DNA of 64,000 nt from contig OX375873.1 of NCBI GenBank assembly GCA_947359465.1, positions 87,485,978-87,549,977 of the forward strand, written 5' to 3'. Positions 48,210 through 62,209 of the stretch are shown here, piece after piece; the first letter of the stretch is position 1; the number at the start of each line of letters is the position of its first letter. The position numbers and the translations under genes were made by a program. The notes under the pieces are model-generated. The model saw only the letters and a program-made list of their open reading frames with translations, was not told the origin of the DNA and searched no databases. The stretch is from Metellina segmentata (lineage: Eukaryota; Arthropoda; Arachnida; Araneae; Tetragnathidae).

Positions 48210-51200
48210 GTAGCGTTTGAAGTATCACACATTTGAACAATTTTTAACTTCATGTTTCTTTAAATGTTATTAATGGAGTTTTGGAACAGAGCTTCGATGG
48301 TTCATCGAAGTCGAATCCTTCTGACACATCCGGGTCGAAATTTCACACATTGCAGGTAAAATAACTGACAGAACTCGTCTTTAGTCTGAGAACTTAAAAA
48401 ATCATTAAATATAATGCACATTCAACGTTACGTTACTTGAGAGGGGATTGGTAGAACGAATACTAGACCATCGAGATTATTTCTTATGAGCTTAATGAAG
48501 GGCGTTCTTCTAGAAAAATCAAAGCTTTTTGTGAAAAGGGGAAATTTGCTGAGGTTTTTGCAAGTAGGTAGATCATACCTCAAAAAATGGCTTGTACTAG
48601 GTTGACTATATTTTCTTGAGACAAAAACGGGACATTGGGATGCTAAATAAAATCCACTACAGATGAGTAAGGTTCTCATTAATGAATAGTGACATGATAA
48701 AAGGTGTTATTGCATAAACTTATTGAGCTCATACTTTTTTTTCTGTGATAGAACCCATACAAAAATTTAGGCAGACAAAGGGGACTGTATTTCATCACAA
48801 TATTTTATACTATGAATCAGTCTAACGCAGCAAATTTCTTCCCTTTCAATACCTTCTAATAAAACTCCTCACACTGAGTGACACAAATTTGTCTTACGAC
48901 TGACAAAGTTCCACATTGTATTAAAACTTTATGATTACAAGGTATAAATGATAATTCATGATTCGTCGATTCACGATTTTTTCAAAAATGGGTCAACATT
49001 GTCGATTAAATCAAAATGATCAGGAAATATGGGGAAAAATAGGCACATAATCAGTTTACCCAATATCGGGACTCGGGTTTGTGGATGTACAGAAAGCCTG
49101 TAAATTATAGTTATATTATCAGAAACTAGAGTTGTGGCGCCATCTACACTATAAAAATACAGCTAAAACCAAATAAACTAGATACTAACGATGACTATAC
49201 TTTTCTGTATAAGTATTTTATGACTAGCAATTAATCCTTTTATATAGTTTAATTAATAGAAGCTGTTAAGTTTGAAGATATATAAACTTTAAATTTGAAG
49301 ATTTTTACACGACAATAAATTGTGGTTCATTTTAAAGAATAACTGTATTTCTCAAAACTGTCCACAACAATCACAGGTATTTGAAAGAAAGTTCATTTGA
49401 AGTAGAAAGGGTAGGGAGAGTTGGAAATTTTTCTTCGAATCTATCTATAATTCGACTACTTCTTTGAATAAAAAAATTATAAAAGACAAACATTTTTTTG
49501 GAAATTTTAAATCTTGGATTCAAATGTTTTGCTGTGTATGGTTGTCTGTGTATATGGTGTTTATATATACATCTATGTTGAGCCTGTTATTGTTCGTTTA
49601 AAAGCTGAAATATTTAGGAACTCTAAATAAAGTATTGGAAGCGCCAACAACTTGAACTAGGTAAAAGTAAAATCTACATTACAGCGAGCTTCCAATTTTT
49701 CGTGCTGCCATCTCTCTGGTAACTTCTGAGTATAACGGATTCAAAAAATACAAATTAAATTTAATTACTGATATGATACATTGAAAGCTTCGAAAATTTA
49801 TCCATCTTCGGTGTCAAATAGAATATGCTAATGTTTACAGTCTCATTTCATGAACATTTTGGATAAGCATAAATTTTGAATGTCTATCTGCAGATGCTAA
49901 GTTCATATTACCCACACATATTTGAAACAAAAATGTTGAGAAAAAATTATTTCTGGAACACTGAAAAATGCAAAAATTCCATTTCATTATAAATTGCCTA
50001 TCAGAAAAAGTTGATTTTATTCTTTTCTCTCTTTATTTTTTGCTCATTAAAATTAACTAAAAGTCCACGGACGTTTTGAACGAACAATTTGAAAAGACGA
50101 CAAACAAAAGAATGAGCCTATAAACACAACAGTTGAAAAGTTGAAGAAAATAAATACTCATCTAATTAATATTTAGATACATGATTCACTTTTTTACTCA
50201 TTTGCTAGAAGCTTGAAAGTAGCATATTTATGTATTTCCCTTTGATTTTAAAATGACAGAGAGCATATTTAATTTTAAATGTTAATCAGAGATTAATTTT
50301 TGCAAAACATTAATTAAAAAAATATCTCTGAAAGAATTGAATTAGAATAGAACTTGAAATAAAAAACTACTAAGCAAGTTTCTATGAGTTAGGAATTTGT
50401 TCAAGACATGGGTTAATTTAAAAAGAAAACTGCAATCAACTTGCTTCAACCACAACTTATCCTATCCTGGTCAATCATAAAATTTTGATCGATACCTCTA
50501 ATTTTAATGTAATATAGAGCTAAAAAATGAAAGAAACTTTCAAAATCGTTTCGAAAATACTAAATATCTTTTCACATAGACTACCAACTGGGAGAATTTA
50601 AAATTGTGTTTTCTGTAAACTGAACACTTCTGATAGCTAGAATTTGTCATGTTTTAAGAAAAAGAAACCGGTTTTCCCTTCAAATTATATTTCCCAATCA
50701 CAGTGAAACGACACAAAACTTCTTACTTGTTATTTGAGTTTCAACGTCATCAGAATCTAATCTGCAGAGCTTGTTTTGTTATCTTAGGAACTCTAATCAA
50801 ATTGTTCTAATCTCTCCAGTATTTTTCCGAGTTGACCTTTACGAAGGAAAAAATGTGTTTCAGAAATGTCGGTACTTAGTCAGAATTGCTATTCAGTGGA
50901 ACGCTTACAAGTAGACACATATCATTAAGCTCAATGATTAAAAATCTTTAGAATAAAATCGAAAAGAACGATTCAGTCTCACTAATGATATGGCGCGCTT
51001 GGCATGTGGAACATTTTCTTAATTGTTCATATCGATATCAGTGTCGTTACGCACGCTTCATGTATCATTTAAAAATATTTACCGCGACTACACGCATTTA
51101 TAGACACGTTTTATACCTCCAAGTGAAATAAAATTAATAAAAAAATATATAAAGCAGCATTTTTTCTCACCAGTTTTTCTTATTTTTACTTTCAATAAAG

Positions 51201-51480
51201 TAAGTGACTTTCAATAAAGTGTATGGCAAAAGTGCTCGGCAAAAATTGCAAACCTCAATTATGCCACAACATTTACCATCTCTCCGCTTCAATTGCATCG
51301 CATTTATCAAGGCGAGCAGTTATTTTTTAACATCTAAACCTACTTTCAGGCTCACATTTTATTTTCTACTTTGATTTCTACCTTTCAGATTTCTCACTAC
51401 CCCTTCTGTAATCAGACTTCTGTTATTTGACAGTCATAAATAACTTTTGGTCTAAACAACCATTTTTAATCATTTCTGTA
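48210..51480. other. AT-rich DNA, nothing recognised
   Basis: No exon-like frame, SINE or transposon end was identified; probably locus B intron. Confidence 0.4.
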
Positions 51481-51483
51481 ATG

Positions 51484-51625
51484 GAATCGTCATCTGCCCG
51501 TGGTTTAAAATTACGTGTTGTTGTTTTCGGGTCTTTCCCTTCGGATTTGAAGTTGGAGCTTTACCAATAGCCCGTTGTGTTGTTCCAGTGTGACGTTAAT
51601 TAAAATACTTACCTACGTACCGTAA
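51484..51625 (+). repeat. S1 SINE body
   Basis: Matches gtcatctgcccgtggtttaa through cccgttgtgttgttccagtg to ttaattaaaatacttacct. Confidence 0.65.
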
Positions 51626-51964
51626 TGGAATCTCAATTGGGAGGCGTCACTTACATGCTTGCATAATTTCTTGCTTTCAAATTAATCAATGAGAGTCTTA
51701 CTGTCAAGCTAAATGTAGGTGGCAGTTGTGCTTAGGCTTACTGCACATATTAAGGATGGACTTCACTTGGCTTTTTTTTAAAATAGAAATTCCAAATTCG
51801 CCAATAGAAATTCCACAGAATGAATTCTGATCTGATGTATGATAATTAATTGTACAACGGTATTAGATTATAAACCAAGCATCGCCATAGCGGTGATAAA
51901 TTACATTTTGAAGTAATAAGTGCAACCTCCCACTTCCGCCTGGTTCGTTTGTTCACTGAAAATC

Positions 51965-52145
51965 CTTCTCTTAAGTGAGACCGTGACTCAAGGATATTGC
52001 CCACTGCGATAGCAACCTGCTAGTTGTCGGTGGCGTAGGTTCGATACCCGTCACATGAAGATTCCTCCCTGAGTTCTCTTTTCAGTGTCAGTATAACTTT
52101 TCTTGCGTGCGTATATCCATTTCCTTAAAGTTGAACCAACCAACA
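51965..52145 (+). repeat. tRNA-like SINE, separate family
   Basis: Box A-like gtgactcaaggatattgccc and box B-like ggcgtaggttcgatacccg lead to a tail of gttgaaccaaccaac. The tail resembles 57250-57345. Confidence 0.4.
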
Positions 52146-52230
52146 GTATACACTATCAAGCAAAAGAGATGAAAACAGTGAATTTAAAAAAGAAATTTTT
52201 GGTACGTTTAAATTTCATGTGAAATTAAAG

Positions 52231-52480
52231 CGGCCTCGGTATCTCAGTTGGTAGAGTCACGGAATAGCAACCGGAGGGTTGCGAGTTCGAAACTCTATCC
52301 AGACCGTTGGTGCATGTTGATTCCGTCGTGGTATCAAATATCATGAAGCGTGGAAGTTTGGAGAGTGAGCATGGTTCGAAATGACGAGGTGTTGTCCTCG
52401 GATCGTTCTTTTTGGTACTGATCCTGGACCGTCGCCAATAAGCCCATTGTGTTGCTACAGTCTGAAGTAAATTTAGTTAC
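52231..52480 (+). repeat. S1 SINE, full-length, best preserved
   Basis: cggcctcggtatctcagttg (box A) and ggttgcgagttcgaaactct (box B), then the complete body ending tgtgttgctacagtctgaag. Confidence 0.75.
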
Positions 52481-52792
52481 TTCTAACTATACTTAACTAT
52501 CAAAGTGCATACAAATCGCATTTCTAATTTTGAACCTTCTCGAAGTGAAATGCTTGTAACCCTGCTGGTGGGAGGAGAGAGTTTGAAGTATCACTACTAT
52601 TACTCAATAGTATCGGTGTATACAGAATATAGTTAACAAACTATATACGCGAGAGCATTAAATATATTTTAAAATCTACATTAAATAAACAACCGTATCA
52701 ATGAATATGATAGTAAGTGACTAAGTGTATATCTGAATGAGATAGTATCTATACCATACAGTATATAGTTTATAAACTATAAACTGTATACT

Positions 52793-52976
52793 ATAAATAT
52801 AGAATAAAAAAAACAAATAAAAAAAATAAATAAAGAAAGAAAATAAACAAAGAAAGAAAAAATAAATAAAGAAAAAAATAAACAAAGAAATAAAGAAAAG
52901 AATAAATAAAGAAATAAAGAAAAAATAAATAAAGAAATAAAGAAACAATAAATATAGAAATAAAGAAAAATCGTAC
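52793..52976. repeat. (AAATAAAGAA)n low-complexity tract
   Basis: About 180 bp of A-rich repeats. The Phe/Leu-rich minus frames across it are artefacts. Confidence 0.9.
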
Positions 52977-52988
52977 CATTAGTATATA

Positions 52989-53564
52989 CTCTACCCTACA
53001 ATAATGGACGGGACAGCAAGGAAAATAAGGGAAATAATATAAAGGAAATAATACAAGCTTTAATAGGGGGATGGTCCCTCACGTGCTGCAATTACACTAG
53101 TAACCCTTCTGTGAATACTTTCAACAAAATTTAGATACACAGCTATGGGTATTTGTGTTTCCTGCTCTGGAAGAATGTCGCCAGCTCAGCTGCAGACTTC
53201 GGACGTGGTTCCCTGGTCCGTAATCGTCGCTCTAACTCGTCCCACAAATGTTCTATGGGGCTTTGGTAGGGACTCTGAGCAGGCCAGGGAAGACGCTTTA
53301 CATTCATATCTTGATACCACTGCTTGACAGAGGCTACAACATGACATGGAGCGTTGTCGTCCTGGGAGTAACATTCGACCATTCCATAAAATTGCCAGAG
53401 CGTAGTGAGAACCTGACTGTCCAAAATGTTCATGTAGGCGTTGTCGTTCAGTTTACCAAGAACAACATGCAAAGGTCCCAGGCCATGCCACGAAATCTCA
53501 GTCGAAAATACAGTCGTATTTTATGCAAATCCGCTGGCGTCCGGTCCATTATTGTAGTGTAGTG
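52989..53564 (-). mobile_element. Internally deleted Tc1-like element, copy 3
   Basis: Same ends and deletion as 5653-6217 and 18234-18797. The minus frame 53472-53143 is open for 109 codons: LNDNAYMNILDSQVLTTLWQ, YSQDDNAPCHVVASV with the second Asp, and PIEHLWDELERRLR with the final Glu. The first Asp and the DNA-binding half are absent. Confidence 0.85.
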
Positions 53565-53669
53565 TAGTTTATAAGCTATATACTAATGGTAAATATATTT
53601 TTTAATCTGCGTCATAGATAAAATTAATAACCTGTACCACTCAATATGATAATTAATATCTATCTGAAT

Positions 53670-53959
<290 letters not shown>

Positions 53960-53989
53960 TTTTTAAACTACTTCATAGATTACACAGAT

Positions 53990-54365
53990 TAAATGAGCAA
54001 CCGTACCACTGAATATAATAGTAAAATGGGGAAAAGGAAAACCCAAAATCCATTGAAAGCGATGTCTCCCGACAGAGACAAAGGCTCACGAACTTGACCC
54101 TTTGGAACAACACACAAAGAACGCGATGGCGGATCGAGTGACACAGCAATAGTAACGGGATGGAAATTGAGCGTGAACATTTTCCTCTCCTCCGACATCA
54201 TCCGGGCATTTAAAAGGTTTCCAAGGACACGAGAGGGGGAGGAACGCCATTGCGCGTAACGCTTGGATGTGTCCAGGATTAATAAAAAATCTAAGATTCC
54301 GAGGACATGTCGAGTGAATGATTCGAAGAACAACAAGGGATGCGTGGAAAAGGGAAAATCTGATA
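53990..54365. other. GC-richer block of unknown identity
   Basis: A 115-codon minus frame spans it but shows no family motif. It sits between a (TA)n tract and tandem repeats. Possibly a TE remnant. Confidence 0.25.
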
Positions 54366-54434
54366 TAGCTTTTTGGCGCGGAGAGAATTATAGTTTTCGA
54401 TTGATCTTTATATTTCTGTGAAAGTAAATGTTGT

Positions 54435-54975
54435 TTTATAGTTTGAGCTTTGTTTGATTTTGTAAGTCTATATCAGACTTTATCTTATATTTACAGATAG
54501 TAAATAAGATCTAACTTAGTTCCTATAATAGCATTATATTTTATATTTTACACATATCAATCTTTTTGTAGTATCTTATATTACATTTCTTTTTTTATCT
54601 TTATAATTTTAAAATTAGAATTTGCTTTAGTTGGCGGAAATTTATTTGGTTTTTCAAGTCTATATCGGACTATTTGTTGCATTTAGTGATAGTAAAATAA
54701 TCTCTAATTCTCATATCCTTCTCTAGCAATGGTATTTTTTATCTTTATATTTTATTTTTCTATCTTTTTATTATATCTTACATTATATTTCATTTTTTAT
54801 CTTAATATTTTTTTATACCTTTATATTTTTAGTTTATCATTATATCTTTCAAAAAGTAGAAGTTGGTTTAACTTGTTGAGCTTTGTTGGGTTTTCAAGTC
54901 TATATAAGACAATACGTTATATTTATTGATAGTAAAATACTTCAATTCATATTCTTAAGCTACAGTAGTATTTGG
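54435..54975. repeat. Tandem repeat, about 205-240-bp units, three copies
   Basis: Each unit has caagtctatatNNgac, a TTATATTTA-type stretch and gatagtaaaata (54463, 54657, 54896). Confidence 0.7.
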
Positions 54976-54979
54976 ATGT

Positions 54980-56125
54980 TATTTTTTATTTAATTGTTAT
55001 TCCTCTTCAGAAAAATATCTGAGAACAAGAGATATATGAACCAATAATGAATAAAAATATGTACACTCAAATACAGTTAGATAAGTGAGGAAACAAAACA
55101 CACACTTTACCAATTGCTTATTGAATTGAAATCATTAAATAATCAACCTTCAAGAAAAATAATGTATTTCAAAAAATTCATTGTAGCAAATATGTTAAAT
55201 GCATCCTTTTTTTTAAAGTTTAACAAACACAATTTACAGTTTCTTATGGAAACATTAAAATAAGTACAAGGCACTAAAAGAGTATCAATTTTGTAATGTA
55301 GGATGTGGAAAAAAATTGTATTAGTGAAAGTCTACAACAAAAATAAAGATTCTTATTAAATTAGATTTAAACAAGATTGAGGGAGACAGAATTTTGAAAA
55401 TGGTAATCCTTATAAAATAAAAGGTATATAGAAACTCAACCAACCAATCAACAGACAAGCTACACTTTTGTTTGTAGTTATCAGTTTGTATTCCTAAGTT
55501 GAAAGTGCGATTGAAAGAAAAAATTTTATTTTAAAATGAATTAATTTGTAGTAACTAAAATTGAATCAAATTGAATACTTTTACAGCATATATAATACTA
55601 TTTTAGGGTTGAGTCTGAAGGTAAAGTAAGAATTCTAATATTTAAACAACAAAATATACTACAGACGATAATTTCACTTTTCAACTTATTTTTCGCAAGC
55701 TGGAAAATATTCAAACAAGATTTTTTACGAATTTGGAATAACAGTAAGTATAGTCTATTAAGAAATTATAGATAGTGATACTATAATAATAAAAAAGCTA
55801 CGTGTACTTATTCGTTAAAAAGGAAAATTTAGAAAAATTGCGATCTTTGCAAACTACGTCACTCTTTCGAGTAAGATGACAGCAGGTCAGTTTAAAAATA
55901 TTTTATTTTTTTCTGATTTGCTTAAAAAGTATTCTATGCATCCTATCTTTAACATATAAATCACAATATCGCATCATAATTCAAACTATTGAGTGTATGC
56001 TGGTTATTAAAACGATTCAATGCTCTAACTTTATTACTCCACTGCAGTTCTCACTTACATATTATGACACCTGTCCTGATCAATTTCATTTTACCGAATT
56101 AACAATGCGATGTGCTGTTGTCAAG
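54980..56125. other. AT-rich DNA, nothing recognised
   Basis: No gene or element was identified. Confidence 0.4.
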
Positions 56126-56129
56126 TTTT

Positions 56130-56385
56130 CTCCAAAGAGAAAGACCCGAGGACAATACCTCGCAATTTTGAACCACGGTCAGATGACGAGGTCAACACCT
56201 GAACTGGTGCCACACTCTCCAAACTTCCACACCACGCCAACGTGAGAACATTTGTGGCCACTATAGATTAAACGTTTAACAGTCCCCGTGCACACGATGG
56301 TCTTGGATGGATCGAGTTTCGAACTCGCTGTCTTCCGGTTGCTAATCCTCTATTCTTACAACCGGGCTACCGTGACACCAGAATT
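56130..56385 (-). repeat. S1 SINE, full-length
   Basis: Reverse complement of the whole family: body gacccgaggacaatacctcg ... ctccaaacttccacaccacg, then tRNA-like head at 56300-56385 (gatcgagtttcgaactcgct, box B). Confidence 0.75.
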
Positions 56386-56799
56386 AAAGATTTTGAACCA
56401 CATTTATAATGACAATCATATAAGTACTTGATATGATAAAACTGGAATACAAGTGTCGTGGTTACGAGGTAAAATTAAATTTTTGATTAAAAGTAAAATA
56501 TGATCATCAACGTATACAAAAGGATATGTGTAGCTAGACATAATATGCAAGAAACCAGTGCTTCTTTTGTTGATAAAAAATCCTATTTTCCCGCCTTTTT
56601 TGTCTGCGTTTTGGAGCGTACTTTTGAGCAACACCCTCCGGTGGAATCCCTTTTTTTTTTGTTCAATAGCAAACAAATATAGTAGACTACCACCTACTGC
56701 AAGTGTCAAGGTTGAGCAGCGCAAAGGTGTTGCTTTCAGTTTGAATTGTACGCCCAAAAAACAGAGAAACATGAGTTTTGCGCTCTTCCCTCTGCATCT

Positions 56800-56965
56800 A
56801 TTCTTCATAATATTACCTTGCATAACCATTCTTTATTATAATATTATCCTTTATATACGCATTCTTTATAATATTATCATTTATATATACTCATTCTTTA
56901 TAATATTATCATTTATACTCATTCTTTATAATATTCTCCCTTACATTCATTCTTTATATGATCTT
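56800..56965. repeat. Tandem repeat of about 30-38 bp, five units
   Basis: Unit cattctttataatattatca plus tttatatac. It inflates the 155-codon frame that spans it. Confidence 0.8.
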
Positions 56966-57249
56966 CTATTTAAAAACACCACACAAAACATTTTAAATGT
57001 ATTCCTCTTGAGTAATAGTACTTAGGTGCATGGGTAAAACAAATAGAATGGTATTTTGAGATCATTATTTTAAGGAATAGCCGAAATTCTGACCATCTTA
57101 TGAGTTAAATTTCAATCTATCTGCACATCATTTCGAAAACAGAACGACTATGTAATTATAAAACTAGAGCCTGTTCTTTGAAACACTTTTTTAAGCTTTT
57201 AAAACACCAAGATACCCGAATGACCTATTCTTAGTTCTGCTTTACCCTC

Positions 57250-57345
57250 GCCTACCTTTCTACTTTTTTTAAACCTCGTTGCTGTGTTCTGTTTGGAACA
57301 GCTTGGCCAAATATGGCCCTTGCGGCCATAAAATCCCAAACCAAC
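57250..57345 (+). repeat. SINE/LINE tail fragment
   Basis: Contains agcttggccaaatatggccc and ttgcggccataaaatcccaa followed by accaacc repeats, a tail style shared with 52130-52145. Confidence 0.4.
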
Positions 57346-57349
57346 CAAT

Positions 57350-60300
57350 CTACCAGAGATTTAAATCAGTGAAAATGTAAATTAGTCAGTGGTGCTGTTG
57401 ATAGTCTGTATTAAGTTCAGTACATTTTTGTAACCTGCAACTTAAAATGCACTAAATGTTTTCAAAACGTTACAGGATTATTCTTTTGAGATTGGTGATC
57501 TCAAGTGAAGATAAACCTATCAGTTTGATCAGGATAATTGCATGAAAAATTTATTTTTATGTTATATATTTTATATATGTATTAATTTAGCGATAGTTGT
57601 TGTTTGATATTTATTTAGTCATCCATCTTGACTTTTTCGAATTCGAACAGTGTCATACCTCCAATATTTGAGGCACTTTCAGTCTATTCCAAAAAATAAC
57701 AAACACCGTCATTAATGAATAAGCTAGACCGAATTTTATTTCATTTAAATAGTTTTTTTTCTGATATAATATATATATATATATAATGAAGTAAGAAAAT
57801 ACTTTAGAAATAAATCTGACCAGAATATCATAAATAACTCAGCATTGAAAAAATTATTTTAGTTAGATACACATTTGTGTTTATAGAACATGTATGTTCC
57901 ATTTCATGTATCGTATCAGTATAATAATACTTCTGCATTTCGGAACTCAGCAGCTAACCCCCAAATGAAAATAATTCTATTTCGTGACAAGTGCCACAAG
58001 ATGACGTGATTGCTCGGTATCATAATCCGATGGTCGTAAAACTCCTAAAAAGACCGAATATCCGGTATAGTCTTTTGCTAAAGATTTCACAAATCAGTAA
58101 GATCCTTGAAATCAAATCTCCGTCCAGGAATTCCAGTTTCAAGTGACTCAGTTTAATCCTTACGATTGCACTCACGATAGCGATTTTTTAAGCAAATCCT
58201 TTCAAACCCGAGCTCAAAGGACTTGTTTTGTTAGCTTGTTAGCTTTGATGACTTACTATCAAACTAAATAACTATTCATTCGAGCATTGAGTGCCAATGT
58301 ACTATTTTGATTACAATATTTTTGAGCATAAATTTTTGTTTGGAAGTTGGAGGATTTTTTCGTTTTTTCTCAAAGTTTTTGAACAGCCTAAATTAAAAAA
58401 AATATCAATAGCGACTTTAATCAGGGATGATCACGATTAATATTTACCCACTTAAATGAATAACAGTTTATGCATTAGAAGTTCTAGAAAACTGACAAAT
58501 TTATGCATTTGTTGTTGATCAGAATAAATAAAAGCAATTTAAATCATCAAGGTTTTGTTTAAATAAATTGAGTGATGTAACTAATAACTGCAATTTAGTT
58601 ATTTAGAACCCAGTTAAAAAAAGTATAAATAAAGAAATAAGATTGTTTTTACCAAACAAAATAATCGTTGCCATATGAATATCACAATAACGTGATACAA
58701 TAATTGTATTTCATAATTCTTTATCAAAAGGTAGATATTTAACAAACAATATGAATCTGTGAGTACAATAAAATAAATCGTATTTTTTACTATTTCTAGC
58801 TTGTAATGTAACTATCAGATAGCTAATGAATATTGAACTGCTTATTGCAATTAACTGTAATAAGTTTTTGATTAAATACATGGAGATAAACGCTGATTAG
58901 AAAATTAACATATATTAAGAATTAAGACGATACAAAATTATTAAGAACATGATCAATTATCTCTTAAACTCTTCTCCCATTCCTAATTCAAAATAGATTT
59001 TTATATCACTTTCCATATTATGGTAACAGTTCAGAATGTTATCGTTTGCTTTTGCATAGTAAATATAATAGCATAATAATTATATTTGCATTTTTGAAAT
59101 TCAATGCGATGTTAATTAAAAATAGTTTACCATTACATAACTGATACTAGCAATTTCAATATATTTCTACCACACCAAAAACAGGCTTTAAAATATAAAT
59201 ACTAGCAGACCAGTGGATAGCATCTGCAGGTCTGTCTTAGTTCTAATATCTATTGATGGCAGTATTGTTACACATTCCATATCTTATTTCAATCCAATAA
59301 TGCAGTATGCATATGCACGTTAGTGGATTTTTATCTCTAAATGTGAAAAATAGATTAATAGATCATTAGTTTGTTGTGTTGAGAGAACAGGCAAATTAAA
59401 ATATATCTCAAGAGTGTCAGAATTTTGTAGTACACACACAATTTCCTCGTCACACAGCTTTCATTGGTCAAATAAGGAAAAGCATATATATATCGCAACA
59501 ATAGAAGTACACGTCATTTCCCTAAGAGGAAGAGATTACAGCGATTTATTTGTTCATTTCATCATATAAGATTCATATAGTTTTCAAGTGACCTTGGTGT
59601 ATTATGAAACAAATGTTATTCAGTGGTATTTTATTATTCAGGAAATTCTACTTTAAAAGTAGAAAGCAAGATTTAAGAAATATCTTATACGACTGGTATG
59701 AGACTATGTAGGAGAGCAATTTACAGAATTTCCACAGCAAAAATTTTGATACCTAAATAATATTCAGTCATCAAAATAAAACTATTTAAGTCGTAGTAAA
59801 AACAAAGACATCATTACAATTGAAATTTCAATTGGGAAATGAACTGTTTATTATAATTATTTATTTACTATTTTTAATAATTTATCATTTTCCAATTTAT
59901 CTATGCATTTAAAAGGAGAACGTATTTAATGTGGTTTTAAACTCGCAGTCACATTGCATCCTGGTGCTCGGAATAAATATTTCCTTTTTTTGTAAATAAT
60001 GTAAAACATTTCTGCACTATAATAACAAGTTAGTCTAAAATTAAAATATTAATTGAATAATCTCTTAACTCAAATATAAAATGTATTAAAATTCCACTTC
60101 CAATCTAAGGGTTTTTAACAGGTGAAATTTAATACTATGATCATTTCTTTTTCATAGAAATTATTATAGTTGTGGATTCTTGTTGGTTGTCGGTTCAGTA
60201 ATGTCATATCTGTAAAATTCCCACGCTTCCCACATTGGATTTTGTTAAATTACTATTAACAATTGTCTAATAAGATCGACTACCATTAGCATATTCAAAC

Positions 60301-61185
60301 TGGTCTAATCTAATTTATTCTAAGTTATTCAGAGTTATCCCTGATGTATTCAATTGTAAAAATAATCTTATTAACAATAATAATTTATTTTATTGTTTGA
60401 TGGAGAGTATATTGGAAAATTGATTCTTCATTGAGATGATTGAATCAAAGCAACTACAACTAAGCAAAATTTCCAAATCCTTTTATAAAACTTAAACACC
60501 GTCAAAGCAAAAAAAAAACGATTTATTAAAATAACATTAAAACTGATAAGTATGTATTAATTAACAGATCTGGTTTAAAATCTGACTAAAACCAGTTTGT
60601 AATTTTTTTAAGTAACTTATGGAGCATTGTTTTCTATAGTTAAGTCCTCTACTTGAGGTCTACAGATATACATAAAGTGAAAGATAATCAGGTGTTGGAA
60701 TCTTCTCAATACATTATTATATGGACAGTGGGAAATAAAATCAGTTTCTTGCTAAAAACTAATTTGACACGAGTCCATTAAGTTAAAAATAGCTGTTTTC
60801 GTGAAAATAATGCACTTTCAATATTTATGCCCTCTTCCACCAACAGCCGAGCGGCTGAAGCGTCGATGTTAAGAAACTGATTGACTGAAGTGCTTGATTT
60901 TACTGATTGGAATCTCCTGTGCCGAAGCCGGGTTGGTAGTTTGAAGTTTCCTGGATAGTGACTGCTTGAAGTTTCCTGCGGATATCCCGATTTGTACTAG
61001 AAGAAAAACAAGTGTTCGTGATTGTGTATTGGATACGCCAGTTTTCGTAAAATCAGATAATTTGGTAATAAAAAAAAGATATGTTAAAAATAGCTGTTTC
61101 AGTGAAAGTCATGTATTTTCAGCATTTATGCTGTTCCAGAATAGTGACCAAGAGGCTAATGGCGTTGCTCTTAACCATCTTGGTG
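57350..61185. other. AT-rich DNA, nothing recognised
   Basis: Only a weak tRNA-like remnant at about 60845-60935 (gccgagcggctgaagcgtcg with a poor box B). No exon was seen. Confidence 0.4.
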
Positions 61186-61189
61186 GTTA

Positions 61190-61400
61190 TTTGGAAGAGA
61201 TATCTCGTCATGAGCAACTGACCAGATCTTGATGCACGAGATATCTCGTCATGAGGAGAAAACTGACCTACTCTCGATTCGCTATCAATAAAATAAATTG
61301 GAAATATCTTGATAACGAGGTATCTCGCGCTACATTACGAAAATTGGTCAGCTCTTGGTGGACGAGATATCTCGTCGAAACCACTTGTAGGGTTGAAACT
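61190..61400. mobile_element. GATATCTCGTC palindromic repeat family, copy with four palindrome modules
   Basis: agagatatctcgtcatgagc, cacgagatatctcgtcatga, acgaggtatctcgcgcta and gacgagatatctcgtcgaaa, ending accacttgtagggttgaaac. Confidence 0.65.
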
Positions 61401-61726
61401 GGTAGACAGTTTCGCCAAGAAAGGCTAGAGGGGTTGTACCATCTATAAGAAGCTGTGTGTGTGACATTGGAAAAAAAATTATGTTGCGAATCACATGCAA
61501 CTATTCAATAAACTATTAATAATGTTTTGATAACAGAAAATTAACAACTTCAATTATTTTGTATGGCCAACCTACTGACCTTATTTTGAGTTGGATCATG
61601 TAGAGAGTTTGGATATACAACTATGACTTTTTTGTGCTTAAAAGCATAAATACATCTTTGATAGTTTAAATTAAAAAATAATCAACACTGTGGGTCTACA
61701 TTAACTAGTGCACCAAAACGAGGCAA

Positions 61727-62208
61727 TCTATATATATAATTTTCTTACTTGGCACACAAAAAAGTCGTTATTTTTATCGCGTTTTGGCAACACTGTACGA
61801 TTTTTTTTCTTTACCCCGAAGCCTCGCGCTTCAATTGAATGTATAGCGTTATTGGATGAAACTTTATTGAAAAAAAAATGAATATTTGTCGAGCTGTTTA
61901 AGCTTATGTACAACATGCTAGGTTTTCGATTTCCAAAGCAGATCTTACATTTTGAGTCAAAATTTGCTCCGAGTTTTCATTTGAAGTACAAATTGTTCGA
62001 GTTCTGATTCTGGAAGTACTGTATAACTTTTCTGAAGTACAAAAAATTTATAATTGAAAAATAACTTTTTGGAATATCATATTTTGTAAGCAATCCCTTC
62101 TGCCAGGACACATGTTTTCATTTATGCGAGCGAAGCGAGCAAGGTGGAGCTAACCTATGAGGATTGAAAAGCAATCCGGGGGTTGGAGAGCGGGGGGCGG
62201 GCCCCTAG
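61727..62208 (+). mobile_element. Non-autonomous Helitron, copy 2 (482 bp)
   Basis: TCTATATATATAATTTTCTT at the 5' end, CTAG at 62205-62208, inserted between A (61726) and T (62209). A hairpin GGATTG-AAAAG-CAATCC at 62161-62177 lies 27 bp from the end. It lacks about 170 bp present in copy 1, including the stem-loops at 33786-33828. Confidence 0.85.
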
Positions 62209-62209
62209 T

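Noticed and set aside
52721..52979. Phe/Leu-rich minus frames resembling membrane proteins
   Set aside because: They come from an AAATAAAGAA low-complexity tract.
56416..57025. 137- and 155-codon frames on opposite strands
   Set aside because: They run through tandem repeats and low-complexity AT DNA; no domain features.
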